Assembly: GCF_001577265.1 (NCBI RefSeq)
Contig: NZ_CP014517.1
Span: 3,508,501 to 3,572,500, forward strand
DNA: 64,000 bases
Direction of reading: 5' to 3'
Origin: Variovorax sp. PAMC 28711
Lineage (GTDB): Bacteria > Pseudomonadota > Gammaproteobacteria > Burkholderiales > Burkholderiaceae_C
The notes beneath the pieces were generated by a model. It ran no database searches. It was given only the letters and a program-made list of their open reading frames with translations, and was not told the DNA's origin. The translations under genes and the position numbers were made by a program. Below, piece after piece: positions 37,955 to 46,447 of the stretch (positions are counted from its first letter, which is position 1; each line of letters opens with the position of its first letter).

Positions 37955-39139
37955 CTATTCCACGCCGTGCAGCGCCAGCAGCGTCTTCATGCGCTGCACC
38001 GCCAGCTCTGGCTGCTCCAGCACGCTGGCCGCATCGGCCAGACGGAACAGTTCGGCGAGGTGCTGCAACGAGCGCGTGCTCTGCTGACCGCCGACCATCG
38101 TGAAATGCCTCTGGTGGCCGTTGAGCCAGGCCATGAAGACCACGCCGGTTTTGTAGAAGCGCGTGGGCGCCGCGAAGATGTGGCGCGACAGCGGCACCGT
38201 CGGGCCGAGGATGGCGTGGAACTTCTCGACGTTGCCTTGCGCGAGTTCGCCGAGGGCCGAACTCGCGGCCGGGGCGATGGCGTCGAAGATGCCCAGCAGC
38301 GCATCGCTCTGGCCGTGCATCGGATCGCTGCCGAAGCCGTCGCCTGCGATCAGCTCCGCGTAGTTGAAGTCGTCGCCGGTGTACATGCGCACGCCAGAAG
38401 GTAGGCGGCGGCGCATGGCGATTTCCTTGTCCTTGTCGAGGAGCGAGATCTTGATGCCGTCGACCTTGTCCGGGTGCGCCGCGATGATGCCGACCGCTGT
38501 GTCCATGGCGGCATCGACGTTGCTGGTGCCCCAGTAGCCGGCCAGCGCCGGATCGAACATCTCGCCGAGCCAGTGCAGCACGACGGGCTGCTTCGCCTGT
38601 GACAGGATGCGGTCGTACACGCGCTCGTAGTCTGCGGGGCTCTTCGCGACACGGGCGAGTGCGCGGCTCGCCATCACGATGAGCTTGCCGCCGAGCTTCT
38701 CGATGGCCGCCATCTGCTCTTCGTAGCCGCGGATCACGTCGTCAACGCTCTTGACCTCGTCGAGGTTCAGGTGGTCGGTGCCGCAGCCCGAGGCGACCAG
38801 CGCGCCCGGCACGTCCTTCGCGGCATCGAGCGAGCGGCGGATGAGTTCCAGCGAGGTCGGCCAGTCGAGGCCCATGCCGCGCTGCGCGGTGTCCATCGCC
38901 TCGGCCACGCCCAGGCCGAGCGACCACAGGTGCCGGCGGTAGGCGATGGTGGTGTCCCAGTCGATGGCGGCCTGCAGCCACGGATCGACCACCGCGAGCG
39001 GGTCGGCCACGACGTGCGCGGCGGAGTAGGCGATGCGGTTGAACTTCACGCCGGCGGGCGGCTTCGCCGGCACGCTGCCGCGCAGCGCATACGGTGAAAG
39101 CGAGCCGTCAGCGGTCGGCAGGGTAAGGGTGAGAGCCAT
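37955..39139 (-). CDS. DUF993 protein, DHDPS-like aldolase candidate
   Basis: The 394-residue protein is a TIM barrel of the DUF993 family, distantly like dihydrodipicolinate synthase. KVDGIKIS places K230 where DHDPS-type class I aldolases hold the Schiff-base lysine, and YTGDDFNYAELIAGDGFGSDPM matches the following SGDD-type loop. This supports, but does not prove, a lyase reaction on a 2-keto acid or similar. No function is established for DUF993. It lies 12 bp downstream of the dehydrogenase gene. Confidence 0.88.
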   Translation of the reverse strand: MALTLTLPTADGSLSPYALRGSVPAKPPAGVKFNRIAYSAAHVVADPLAVVDPWLQAAIDWDTTIAYRRHLWSLGLGVAEAMDTAQRGMGLDWPTSLELIRRSLDAAKDVPGALVASGCGTDHLNLDEVKSVDDVIRGYEEQMAAIEKLGGKLIVMASRALARVAKSPADYERVYDRILSQAKQPVVLHWLGEMFDPALAGYWGTSNVDAAMDTAVGIIAAHPDKVDGIKISLLDKDKEIAMRRRLPSGVRMYTGDDFNYAELIAGDGFGSDPMHGQSDALLGIFDAIAPAASSALGELAQGNVEKFHAILGPTVPLSRHIFAAPTRFYKTGVVFMAWLNGHQRHFTMVGGQQSTRSLQHLAELFRLADAASVLEQPELAVQRMKTLLALHGVE

Positions 39140-39151
39140 GGCGTTCGCTCC

Positions 39152-40315
39152 TCAGACCTTCAGCGTGGGCACGTCGATCCAGCGACGTTCCTTCCACGAC
39201 TCGAGCGCGGCCTCGACCAGTTGCACGCCCTTGGCGCCTTCGGGCAGCGTCCACTTGTATGGCTCGTTCTCGACCACGTGGCGGATGAACGCTTCCCACT
39301 GGATCTTGAAGCCGTTGTCGTACACCTGCGAATCCGGGATCTCCTGCCATTGGTCGAAGAAGTTCATCGTCTGCTTCTCGTCCGGATTCCACACCGGGCG
39401 CGGCGTGGCGACCCGCGATTGCGCGCGGCATGACGACAGGCCGGCCACGGCCGAGCCGTCGGTGCCGTCGACATGGAAGGTGACGAGGTCGTCGCGGCGC
39501 ACGCGCGTGGCCCAGCTCATGTTGATCTGCGCAATCACCGGCTCGCCGTTGTGGCCGGTGAGTTCGCAGGTCGCGTAAGCGGCGTCGTCGGCAGTGGCTT
39601 CGTACGGTTGGCCGTCTTCGTCCCAGCGCTTGGGGATGTGCGTCGCGCCGATGCAGCTCACCGACTTCACTTCGCCGAACAGGTTGTCCAGCACGTAGCG
39701 CCAGTGGCACATCATGTCGAGGATCATCCCGCCGCCGTCTTCCTTGCGGTAGTTCCACGAGGGGCGCTGGATGGGTTGCAGGTCGCCTTCGAACACCCAG
39801 TAGCCGAACTCCAGGCGCACGCTCAGCATGCGGCCGAAGAAGCCGGCGCGGCGCAGCATGTCGAGCTTGCGCAGGCCGGGCAGGAAGAGCTTGTCCTGCA
39901 CGGCGCCGTGCTTGAGGCCCGAGCCTTCGGCCAGGCGTGCGATCTCGACCGCTTCGTTCAGGTTGGTCGCAATCGGCTTTTCGCAGTACACGTGCTTGCC
40001 GGCGCGGATCGCCTTGGCCAGCAGGGTGGGGCGCATCTGCGTCGTGCCGGCATCGAAGAAGATGGTGTCGTCGGGGTTGGCGAGCGCCGCGTCGAGGTCG
40101 GTGCCCCAGCGCGCGATGCCGTGCTTCTTCGCCAATGCTTCCATCTTCTCGGCGTTGCGACCGATGAGGATCGGGTCGGGCATGACCTTGTCGCCGTTGG
40201 AGAGCATCACGCCGCCTTGCGCGCGAATCGCGCAGATGGAGCGAATCAGGTGCTGGTTCATGCCCATGCGTCCGGTGACGCCGTGCATGACGATTCCGAG
40301 TCTCTGTGTAGCCAT
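39152..40315 (-). CDS. Gfo/Idh/MocA family oxidoreductase
   Basis: The 387-residue NAD(P)-dependent dehydrogenase has a Rossmann start (GIVMHGVTGRMGMNQ, unusual in resembling DapB) and the family motif CEKPIATN (EKP at 112-114). The C-terminal alpha/beta domain includes the catalytic-region Trp/His-rich MMCHWRYVLDNLFG. The family oxidises sugars, inositols and sugar acids. It lies between the receptor gene and DUF993. Confidence 0.92.
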   Translation of the reverse strand: MATQRLGIVMHGVTGRMGMNQHLIRSICAIRAQGGVMLSNGDKVMPDPILIGRNAEKMEALAKKHGIARWGTDLDAALANPDDTIFFDAGTTQMRPTLLAKAIRAGKHVYCEKPIATNLNEAVEIARLAEGSGLKHGAVQDKLFLPGLRKLDMLRRAGFFGRMLSVRLEFGYWVFEGDLQPIQRPSWNYRKEDGGGMILDMMCHWRYVLDNLFGEVKSVSCIGATHIPKRWDEDGQPYEATADDAAYATCELTGHNGEPVIAQINMSWATRVRRDDLVTFHVDGTDGSAVAGLSSCRAQSRVATPRPVWNPDEKQTMNFFDQWQEIPDSQVYDNGFKIQWEAFIRHVVENEPYKWTLPEGAKGVQLVEAALESWKERRWIDVPTLKV

Positions 40316-40336
40316 GGTGGTTGTCTCGTATGCGGT

Positions 40337-41320
40337 TTACTGGGCGGGCTGCAGGCCGGCGGCCTTGACGAGTGCGGCGTTGCTCTTGATCTCGTCCTTG
40401 ATGTACACGTCGAACTGCTCGGGCTTGAGCGTCCACGCATCGGCACCGAGCTTCAGGAAGCGCTCTTTCACTTCCGGCGAAGCGAGCGCCTTTTCGACTT
40501 CGTCGTGCAGGCGATTGACCACGTCGCGCGGTGTCTTGGCGGGCGCCATCATCCCGATCCAGAAGTTGAACTCCGAGCCCGGTACGCCGGCTTCGGCGGT
40601 GGTCGGCACGTTCGGCAACGCCGCTGCACGCTTGGGCGAACCGACGGCCAGTGCGACCAGCGAGCCTTCCTTGATTTGCCCGATCACCGGCGCGATCGGC
40701 GAGAAGTAGTAGTCGACGCGGCCCGAGAGCACTTCGGTCACCGCCTCGCCCGATCCCTTGAACGGGATGTTGGTCGCTTCGATCTTGGCGGCCATCTTGA
40801 ACTTCTCGGCGTTCAGATGCGTTGCGCTGCCCTGGCCGGCCGACGCGTAGTTGATGCTGCCTGGCTTGGCGCGCGCGGCGGCCAGCAGTTCCTGCAGTGT
40901 CTTGATGTTCTTGGCAGGCGAGATCACCAACGCATTGGGCAGCGACGAGATGGGCGTCACGCCCGCGAAGTCGTTGACCGTGTCGAACGGCAGCTTGGCG
41001 AAAGTCGACGGGCTCACCGTGTGCGACGACGAGTGAATCATGATCGTGTAGCCGTCTGGCGCGGCAGTGGCTACGGCCTGCTGGCCGATGGTGCCGCTGG
41101 CGCCGCCGCGGTTGTCGATCACCAGCGTCTGGCCCATGCTCTGGCTCATCTTGTCGGCAATGGCACGCGAAATGATGTCGGTGGTGCTGCCGGCCGCGAA
41201 CGGCACGATCACGCGGATCGGCTTGTTCGGGTAGTTGCCTTGCGCGAACGCGAGCGGTGCAGCCAGTACCGCCAGGCAGGCAAGCGAATTGACCGCGGCG
41301 CGGCGGGTGAATCGGGTCAT
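40337..41320 (-). CDS. Bug/TctC family periplasmic solute-binding protein
   Basis: The 327-residue receptor has a Tat-like/Sec signal (MTRFTRRAAVNSLACLAVLAAPLAFA) and Bug motifs: PNKPIRVIVPFAAGSTTDIISRAIADKM, VIDNRGGASGTIGQQAV, and IPFKGSGEAVTEVLSGRVDYYF. It is first in a four-gene operon whose promoter carries the TetR palindrome. Presumably it binds the pathway's carboxylate substrate, but no TctAB genes accompany it. Confidence 0.92.
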   Translation of the reverse strand: MTRFTRRAAVNSLACLAVLAAPLAFAQGNYPNKPIRVIVPFAAGSTTDIISRAIADKMSQSMGQTLVIDNRGGASGTIGQQAVATAAPDGYTIMIHSSSHTVSPSTFAKLPFDTVNDFAGVTPISSLPNALVISPAKNIKTLQELLAAARAKPGSINYASAGQGSATHLNAEKFKMAAKIEATNIPFKGSGEAVTEVLSGRVDYYFSPIAPVIGQIKEGSLVALAVGSPKRAAALPNVPTTAEAGVPGSEFNFWIGMMAPAKTPRDVVNRLHDEVEKALASPEVKERFLKLGADAWTLKPEQFDVYIKDEIKSNAALVKAAGLQPAQ

Positions 41321-41380
41321 GGATGTCTCCTGGGATGCCGCCGTGACGATGCACGCCCGGCAGGTCGGTGGGGTTGTCTT

Positions 41381-41436
41381 AATTCACCAATCGGTGAATT
41401 GATGGAATTCTAGGATGGCGTTCGTCGGCGCGTCAA
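41381..41436 (-). promoter_or_regulatory. Promoter and TetR-type operator of the Bug-Gfo/Idh-DUF993 operon
   Basis: On the minus strand TTGACG (complement 41431-41436), an 18-bp spacer and TAGAAT (complement 41407-41412) form a good sigma-70 promoter. The perfect palindrome AATTCACC-AATC-GGTGAATT (41381-41400) starts at the expected transcription start, where a bound repressor would block initiation. Variants of the palindrome recur at 41501, 45624 and 46347. Confidence 0.8.
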
Positions 41437-41500
41437 TTGGCGAACGCGTCTCGCAAATCAGTGAAAACCCTTGATGTGAGGCGCCGTGTAGCGCCTGCTC

Positions 41501-41520
41501 AATTCACCAGTTGGTGCGCA
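41501..41520. promoter_or_regulatory. Second, partial TetR-type operator
   Basis: AATTCACC-AGTT-GGTGCGCA: the left half-site is identical to the perfect palindrome and the right half keeps GGTG. It overlaps the stop codon of the enolase-like gene and lies about 65 bp upstream of the receptor promoter -35, 120 bp from the main operator. Confidence 0.5.
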
Positions 41521-42934
41521 TCGCGTCCCACTGGATGTCGCTGCCCTCGACACCGGTCGCAAAGCCCGGTGCGTGCAGGGAAGACAGGTCCAGTTCGCCC
41601 CGCACGATGCGCAGCCGCGTGGCGCCGTCGCTGTGTTCGTACAGCGGCGCATGGCGTGCCAGGAAGGCCGACTGCTCTTCGGCGGGAAGCGCGGCCATGC
41701 CGTTCACGTAGTGGTGCCCGTTGCGCTCCACGTGTGCGAGCCCGAGCCAGGCCACCAGCGCGAGGTCTTGCTGGACGCCGATGCCGGCCTGCATCGTGAG
41801 GTCCTCGCCCGACAGGAACAGCGCGCTGCCGCCGCGCGCGTGGCCTTGCGCACAACGCGCCGCATTGATTACCGACTTGTAGAAGCCCTTGCAGCTCTTG
41901 CTGGAGACGCCCGTGTAGCCGAGCGCCTGCGCCGCTCCGAAGCTGTCGAGGGTGCTGTCGGATTCGTCGACGAGCATCGGCATGCGGGAAGCGATGTGGC
42001 GCATGTCGAGCGCGAGTGCAGTGGCGCGCTGGATCGGCTGCTCGATGAAAGCGGTCTTCGCGACGAGCGTGCGCAGCGCGGGCTCGGCGAACAGCGCATC
42101 GAGAAAGTGCGCGAACGCCGCGGCGTCGGCGTACTGCTCGTTGCCATCGAGCGTCACGCATTCGGCGACGGGGTCGATTACCTCGGCGATCCGCGCAAGT
42201 CGCGCGAGGTCGCCGGCGTCGTCGCCCGAAAGCTTGAGCTTGAAGTGGCGATGGCCGTAGCGTGCAACGACGGCTTCGAGCGACGATGGCAGCCCATCGT
42301 GCGGCGCGGGCGCGGTCCAGTCGGCGTCGCGTATCGCATCGGCCAGGCCGACGGTGTGGCGTGCAGCGATCCGGTGGCGCGGACGTTGCGCCCGCAGGAA
42401 CGCACCCATGTCGAAGCCAGCCAGATCGGGTGCGAGCCCGTGGTGGTTCGGGTCGACGCCGCACAGGTCGCTCGACATCGCGGCGCCAAAGCCGAGGCCG
42501 GCATCGAGGCACAACGCATCGAGCACGGCGCGGTCGATCAGCGCCGGCCCATAGCTGCTCACGAGCGGGTTGCGGCCCGCCCTCTGTCCGGCGTCGAGCC
42601 CGTCGACGTAATGACTCGCGAAGTGGCCCCAGGCGGTGTTCGCGGGTGCCGGTGCGGTGTACGCGTCGCGCGTCGTCGACAGCGCCTGACGGAGTTGAGC
42701 GAAGTTGTCTTCGTTCGAGAGCGCGGGGTTCTTGTCGAACCACTTGGGAATCATCATCTCGGCGGCGCAGCCCTCACGGGTGCGGCCGTCGGCAAAGCGG
42801 ATGCGCGCGCGCACGTACACCTGCGGACACGAGGTGACGGTGGCGGCACCGAACCGGAACGGCAGCCTCAACACGACATCGCGCTCGGCGAACCGGATCT
42901 CTTCGATGTGAAAGCGCGGTGCGGCGTTCGGCAT
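41504..42934 (-). CDS. Enolase-superfamily protein (mandelate racemase/muconate lactonizing-like)
   Basis: The 476-residue protein shows, in order, the KxK base motif in HFKLKLSGDD (K232/K234), the metal ligands D263 (LDGNEQY), E298 (FIEQPI) and D323 (VDESDS), and a second lysine in SSKSCKGFYKS (K346/K349). These are the catalytic features of MLE/MR-type enolase enzymes, which abstract an alpha-proton from carboxylates, often for dehydration. It is longer than usual (about 370-400) because of N-terminal additions. It follows the ABC ATPase by 5 bp in the same operon. Confidence 0.85.
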   Translation of the reverse strand: MPNAAPRFHIEEIRFAERDVVLRLPFRFGAATVTSCPQVYVRARIRFADGRTREGCAAEMMIPKWFDKNPALSNEDNFAQLRQALSTTRDAYTAPAPANTAWGHFASHYVDGLDAGQRAGRNPLVSSYGPALIDRAVLDALCLDAGLGFGAAMSSDLCGVDPNHHGLAPDLAGFDMGAFLRAQRPRHRIAARHTVGLADAIRDADWTAPAPHDGLPSSLEAVVARYGHRHFKLKLSGDDAGDLARLARIAEVIDPVAECVTLDGNEQYADAAAFAHFLDALFAEPALRTLVAKTAFIEQPIQRATALALDMRHIASRMPMLVDESDSTLDSFGAAQALGYTGVSSKSCKGFYKSVINAARCAQGHARGGSALFLSGEDLTMQAGIGVQQDLALVAWLGLAHVERNGHHYVNGMAALPAEEQSAFLARHAPLYEHSDGATRLRIVRGELDLSSLHAPGFATGVEGSDIQWDAMRTNW

Positions 42935-42939
42935 GTGTT

Positions 42940-43719
42940 TCAGTGGTCGAGGATGCCCTGCGAGAAGAAGTGGGCGCGCACCGTTTTCGCGTAGGCCGCG
43001 AAGGCCGGCGAGCCCATCAGGTCGAGCGAGCGTTCGGCGGGCAGATCGATGTCGTACACCGCGGCGATGGAGCCTGGCCGCTCGCTCATCACGATCACGC
43101 GGTCGGACAGGAAGATGGCTTCCGGAATGCTGTGCGTGATGAGCATGACGGTCTTCTTCGACGCGCTCCAGATGCGTCGCAGTTCGAGGTTCATTTTCTC
43201 GCGGGTCATCGCGTCGAGTGCGCCGAACGGCTCGTCCATCAGCAGCACGGACGGGTCGTGCAGGAGCGCGCGGCAGATCGACGCGCGTTGCTGCATGCCG
43301 CCTGACAGCTGCCACGGGTATTTGCCTTCGAAGCCCTGGAGCCCGGCCATCGCGACCAGTTCTGCGGCGCGAGCGCGTGCGGCCGCCATCGGAAGGTGGC
43401 GCATCTCGGCCTGCAGCAGGATGTTGTCGAGCACGGTGCGCCATGCGAGCAGCACCGCGCTCTGGAAAACGATGCCGACATCTTTCTGGGGGCCGTCGAT
43501 CGGCTTGCCGGCCAGCGTCAGCGTGCCCGACGTGATCGGCAGCAGGCCCGCGACCATCTTCAGCAACGTGCTCTTGCCGCAACCCGAAGGACCGACGACC
43601 GAGACGAACTCCCCGCGGCGGATGCCGAAGTCGAGCGGCTTCAGCGACTCGACCGGCCCATCCTTCGCTTGATAGGTCTTGGTGACACCACGGGCTTCGA
43701 TCAGGACATCAGGGGACAT
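42940..43719 (-). CDS. ABC transporter ATPase (nitrate/taurine/NMT1 type)
   Basis: The 259-residue ATPase has Walker A GPSGCGKSTLLK, signature LSGGMQQR and Walker B VLLMDEPFGALD, followed by the H-loop LITHSIPEA. It belongs to the TauB/SsuB/NrtD group that energises uptake with COG0600 permeases. ATG 43719 is used; an in-frame TTG lies 6 nt upstream. It follows the receptor gene in the operon. Confidence 0.93.
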   Translation of the reverse strand: MSPDVLIEARGVTKTYQAKDGPVESLKPLDFGIRRGEFVSVVGPSGCGKSTLLKMVAGLLPITSGTLTLAGKPIDGPQKDVGIVFQSAVLLAWRTVLDNILLQAEMRHLPMAAARARAAELVAMAGLQGFEGKYPWQLSGGMQQRASICRALLHDPSVLLMDEPFGALDAMTREKMNLELRRIWSASKKTVMLITHSIPEAIFLSDRVIVMSERPGSIAAVYDIDLPAERSLDLMGSPAFAAYAKTVRAHFFSQGILDH

Positions 43720-43753
43720 GGGCAACCGGCAATAGAGAGGCGATGTGAGTGGC

Positions 43754-44764
43754 TTACTTGACCGACGGCAGGAAGTCGAGCGTGACGTAGTCTTCCGGCT
43801 TGCCGCGCGTGGCCGGGTCCATGCCGCCGTACTGCACGAGCAGGTCGAGCGAGTCGCTGACGTTTTTCATCGAGACGCGGAAGGGCGGCTGGTTGGCCGT
43901 TTCCTTCGTGTGGTAGAGCGCAACGCTCTGCTTCATGCCAACGATGAGCGTGTCCCGCACGCCGGCCTTCGGGTTGGCCTTGAGCATCGCGTCGACGGCG
44001 GCCTCGGGGCTCTTTTCGGCGGCTTCTGCGGCCTTGGTCGAGGCGCGCATGAAGCGCTTCACCAAGTCGGGGTTTTCGGTGAGCAGGTTCTTGTTGGTGA
44101 TGATCCCGGAGCTGATCTGGTTCACGCCCGAATCGGCGAAGCGGATCGGTGTGACGGGCTTGCCGGTCGCGTCCTGCAGCTTGATCGCCTGGTCCATCAC
44201 GTAGCCCAGCAGCAGATCGGCCTGGCCGCTCATCACGGCGTTGAGCTTGGTCTGGCCGTCACCCGAGACGATCTTCACCTGGTCGGGCTTGATGTCGTTG
44301 ACCTTCAGGAAGAGCGGCCACATCTGCGACATCGAATCGCCCGGCGTGGTCGCGACCGTCTTGCCGATGATGTCCTTCGGCGTCTTGATGTTCTTGTCGG
44401 TGAAACCCATCACTGACATCGGGCTCACCTGGAACAAGACGCCGGTCGACTTGAGCGGCGCGCCCTTGGCGGCGGCCTTGATCATGGTCGTCACGTCGAT
44501 GTAGCCGAAGGTGGCCGACTTGGCGGCGACCGCCTGAGCGGTCACAGCGGATCCGCGGCCTTCCTGGATCTCCAGGTCGATGCCCTCGTCGGCGTAGAAG
44601 TTGCGCTCCTTGCCGAGGAAGAAGGGCGCGTGCTCGCTGTACAGATACCAGTTGAGCATCAGCGTGACCTTGTCGGCCGGCTTGTTCTGCGCATGGGCGG
44701 GCGCCAACGCCAGGAGCACCGCAGCAGCGCCGGCGAGCAGGGTGGGAAGCATTTTCTTTTGCAT
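43754..44764 (-). CDS. ABC transporter substrate-binding protein, NMT1/THI5-like
   Basis: The 336-residue protein has a signal peptide (MQKKMLPTLLAGAAAVLLALAPAHA). The COG0715 opening follows: KVTLMLNWYLYSEHAPFFLGKERNFYADEGIDLEIQEGRGS. Relatives bind pyrimidines, thiamine precursors, taurine or aromatic carboxylates. ATG 44764 is chosen because GGAGA lies 9 nt upstream; ATG 44779 in the same frame has none. It follows the permease gene by 37 bp. Confidence 0.92.
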   Translation of the reverse strand: MQKKMLPTLLAGAAAVLLALAPAHAQNKPADKVTLMLNWYLYSEHAPFFLGKERNFYADEGIDLEIQEGRGSAVTAQAVAAKSATFGYIDVTTMIKAAAKGAPLKSTGVLFQVSPMSVMGFTDKNIKTPKDIIGKTVATTPGDSMSQMWPLFLKVNDIKPDQVKIVSGDGQTKLNAVMSGQADLLLGYVMDQAIKLQDATGKPVTPIRFADSGVNQISSGIITNKNLLTENPDLVKRFMRASTKAAEAAEKSPEAAVDAMLKANPKAGVRDTLIVGMKQSVALYHTKETANQPPFRVSMKNVSDSLDLLVQYGGMDPATRGKPEDYVTLDFLPSVK

Positions 44765-44801
44765 GATGTCGGTCTCCATCGATTGTTTTTGAACAGTTAA
44801 C

Positions 44802-45575
44802 TCAGAACACCTGCCGCTGCGAGGCGTGCCAGGGAATCATCAGGCGCTCGACCACGTCGACCACGACGAACAGCACGACGCCGATCGACGACAGCACCAC
44901 CAGCGCAGCGAACATCAGCGGCAAGTCGAAGTTGCCATTGGCGACCTGCAGCACATAGCCGATGCCCGAGTTGGAGCCGACGAATTCGCCGACCACGGCG
45001 CCGACCACCGCCAGCGTGATCGAGACCTTGAGGCCGCTGAAGATCGCGGGCAGCGCCTGCGGCAGGCTGATCTTGAAGAAGGTCTGGAGCCGGCTGGCGC
45101 CCATCGAGCGCGCGAGGTCGAGCATGTCGGGCTCAACCGATTTGAAGCCCATCACCGTGGACACCACGACCGGGAAGAAGCCGAGCAGAAAAGCCGAGAT
45201 CACCTTCGGAAAGATGCCGAAGCCGAACCACACGACGAAGAGCGGCGCGATCGCGACCTTCGGGATGCTTTGCGAAAACACCAGCAGCGGATAGACGTAC
45301 GACTCGACCAGCCGCGAGTACGCGATGCACATCGCGATCGGGATGCCGATCACGATCGTCAGCCCGAAACCACCCAGCGTGGCGAGCGTGGTCTTGCCAC
45401 TTTCAGCGAGAAGACGCGGCCATTCGGCAATCAGTTGCTTGACCACCTCGAGCGGCGGCGGGATCAGGTAGGCGGGAATCTTGAAGACGCGGATCGCGAG
45501 GTCCCACAGCACCAGCAACACGATGATCAGCAGGAACGGCCGTAGCGCTGGAAGTAGCAGCAATCTGCGAAGCAT
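44802..45575 (-). CDS. ABC transporter permease (TauC/SsuC type)
   Basis: The 257-residue permease has about six transmembrane helices and the cytoplasmic EAA-like loop (DMLDLARSMGASRLQTFFKISLPQALPAIFSGLK) that contacts the ATPase. It is first in the operon permease - receptor - ATPase - enolase-like, and has the palindromic operator on its promoter. Confidence 0.94.
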   Translation of the reverse strand: MLRRLLLLPALRPFLLIIVLLVLWDLAIRVFKIPAYLIPPPLEVVKQLIAEWPRLLAESGKTTLATLGGFGLTIVIGIPIAMCIAYSRLVESYVYPLLVFSQSIPKVAIAPLFVVWFGFGIFPKVISAFLLGFFPVVVSTVMGFKSVEPDMLDLARSMGASRLQTFFKISLPQALPAIFSGLKVSITLAVVGAVVGEFVGSNSGIGYVLQVANGNFDLPLMFAALVVLSSIGVVLFVVVDVVERLMIPWHASQRQVF

Positions 45576-45623
45576 CGAAAGAACTCTCCGGGTGGCATGC
45601 GCGGCATCTCCAGCGACGCGCCG

Positions 45624-45669
45624 AAGTAACCAACCGGTGAATTGTTCGGGGTGGCCCGAGGGCTGTCAA
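45624..45669 (-). promoter_or_regulatory. Promoter and TetR-type operator of the ABC operon
   Basis: On the minus strand TTGACA (complement 45664-45669), a 17-bp spacer and AACAAT (complement 45641-45646) form a promoter. The palindrome variant AAGTAACC-AACC-GGTGAATT (45624-45643) overlaps the -10 and start site. The right half is perfect and the left half matches 6 of 8. Confidence 0.72.
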
Positions 45670-45703
45670 CGCCACCTAGGGTAAGCACGGAGCTTTGCGC
45701 GAC

Positions 45704-46342
45704 TCACTTCAGCACGTAGCCCAGCACCAGTTCCTTCATGTGCGAGAGGCGTTGCGCCAATGCCTTCGGGGTGCGCAGGTCGCGTCCGAAGATGGCCGAA
45801 AGTGTGGGGTTGTTCGACAGGTAGAAGTAGCAGATCGACGCGATCGAAATGTAGAGCTGGATCGGGTCCACGCCATCGCGAAAAAGGCCCTGGCGGCGTC
45901 CGCGTTCGAGCACGCCCGCCAGCAGTTCGACCAGCGGCGAGTTCATTTCCTGGATGCGCGCCGACTGCTTCAGGTGGGTCGCCTGGTGCAGGTTCTCACT
46001 GTTGAGCAAGGCGATGAACTCGGGGTGTTCGAGGTAGTAATGCCAAGTGAACGACACGAGTTGCCGGACGGCCTCGACCGGGTCCATCGCGTCCAGGTGC
46101 AGTGCCTGTTCGGCCGCACGAATGTCGGCGTAGGTGCGTTCGAGCACCGCCAGGAACAGGTCGTCCTTGTTGCCGAAGTAGTAGTAGATCAGCCGCTTGT
46201 TGATCTCGGCGCGCTCGGCGATGCGGTCGACCCGCGCACCGGCGTAGCCGTACTGCGCGAACTCTTCCATGGCCGCGGTCAGGATCGTGAGCTGCGATTT
46301 GTCGGCGTCGCGCAATCGGGGGGTCGGGGAAGAGGCGGCCAT
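45704..46342 (-). CDS. TetR family transcriptional regulator
   Basis: The 212-residue protein has the TetR HTH (AAMEEFAQYGYAGARVDRIAERAEINKRLIYYYFGNKDDLFLAVLERTYADIR) and a C-terminal ligand domain rich in aromatic residues (SFTWHYYLEHPEFIALLNSENLHQ, ICYFYLSNNP) similar to the RutR-like TetR_C_6 group. It sits between the ABC operon it probably represses and the divergent ThDP enzyme. An operator copy lies 4 bp upstream of its start codon, implying autoregulation. Confidence 0.93.
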   Translation of the reverse strand: MAASSPTPRLRDADKSQLTILTAAMEEFAQYGYAGARVDRIAERAEINKRLIYYYFGNKDDLFLAVLERTYADIRAAEQALHLDAMDPVEAVRQLVSFTWHYYLEHPEFIALLNSENLHQATHLKQSARIQEMNSPLVELLAGVLERGRRQGLFRDGVDPIQLYISIASICYFYLSNNPTLSAIFGRDLRTPKALAQRLSHMKELVLGYVLK

Positions 46343-46346
46343 GTTT

Positions 46347-46366
46347 AGTTAACCAACGGGTGAATT
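46347..46366. promoter_or_regulatory. TetR-type operator in the tetR / ThDP-enzyme intergenic region
   Basis: AGTTAACC-AACG-GGTGAATT: right half perfect, left half 6 of 8 against AATTCACC. It is 4 bp from the tetR start codon. A GATAAT (46415-46420) might be the -10 of the divergent gene at 46448; no clear -35 is seen. Confidence 0.65.
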
Positions 46367-46447
46367 GTGTGCCTGCGTCGCATTGTGCGACCGACGTGGC
46401 GAAAGGTGCGACACGATAATGGACCCCATCACTTCACCCGTATCCTC

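Noticed and set aside
41504..43582. 692-codon frame joining sequence opposite the ABC ATPase to the enolase-like gene
   Set aside because: Protein-like sequence begins only at ATG 42934. The upstream part overlaps the ATPase gene in another frame.
44780..44801. GTTAAC near 44795 as another TetR operator
   Set aside because: It lacks the GGTGAATT/AATTCACC half-sites and lies inside the ABC operon.
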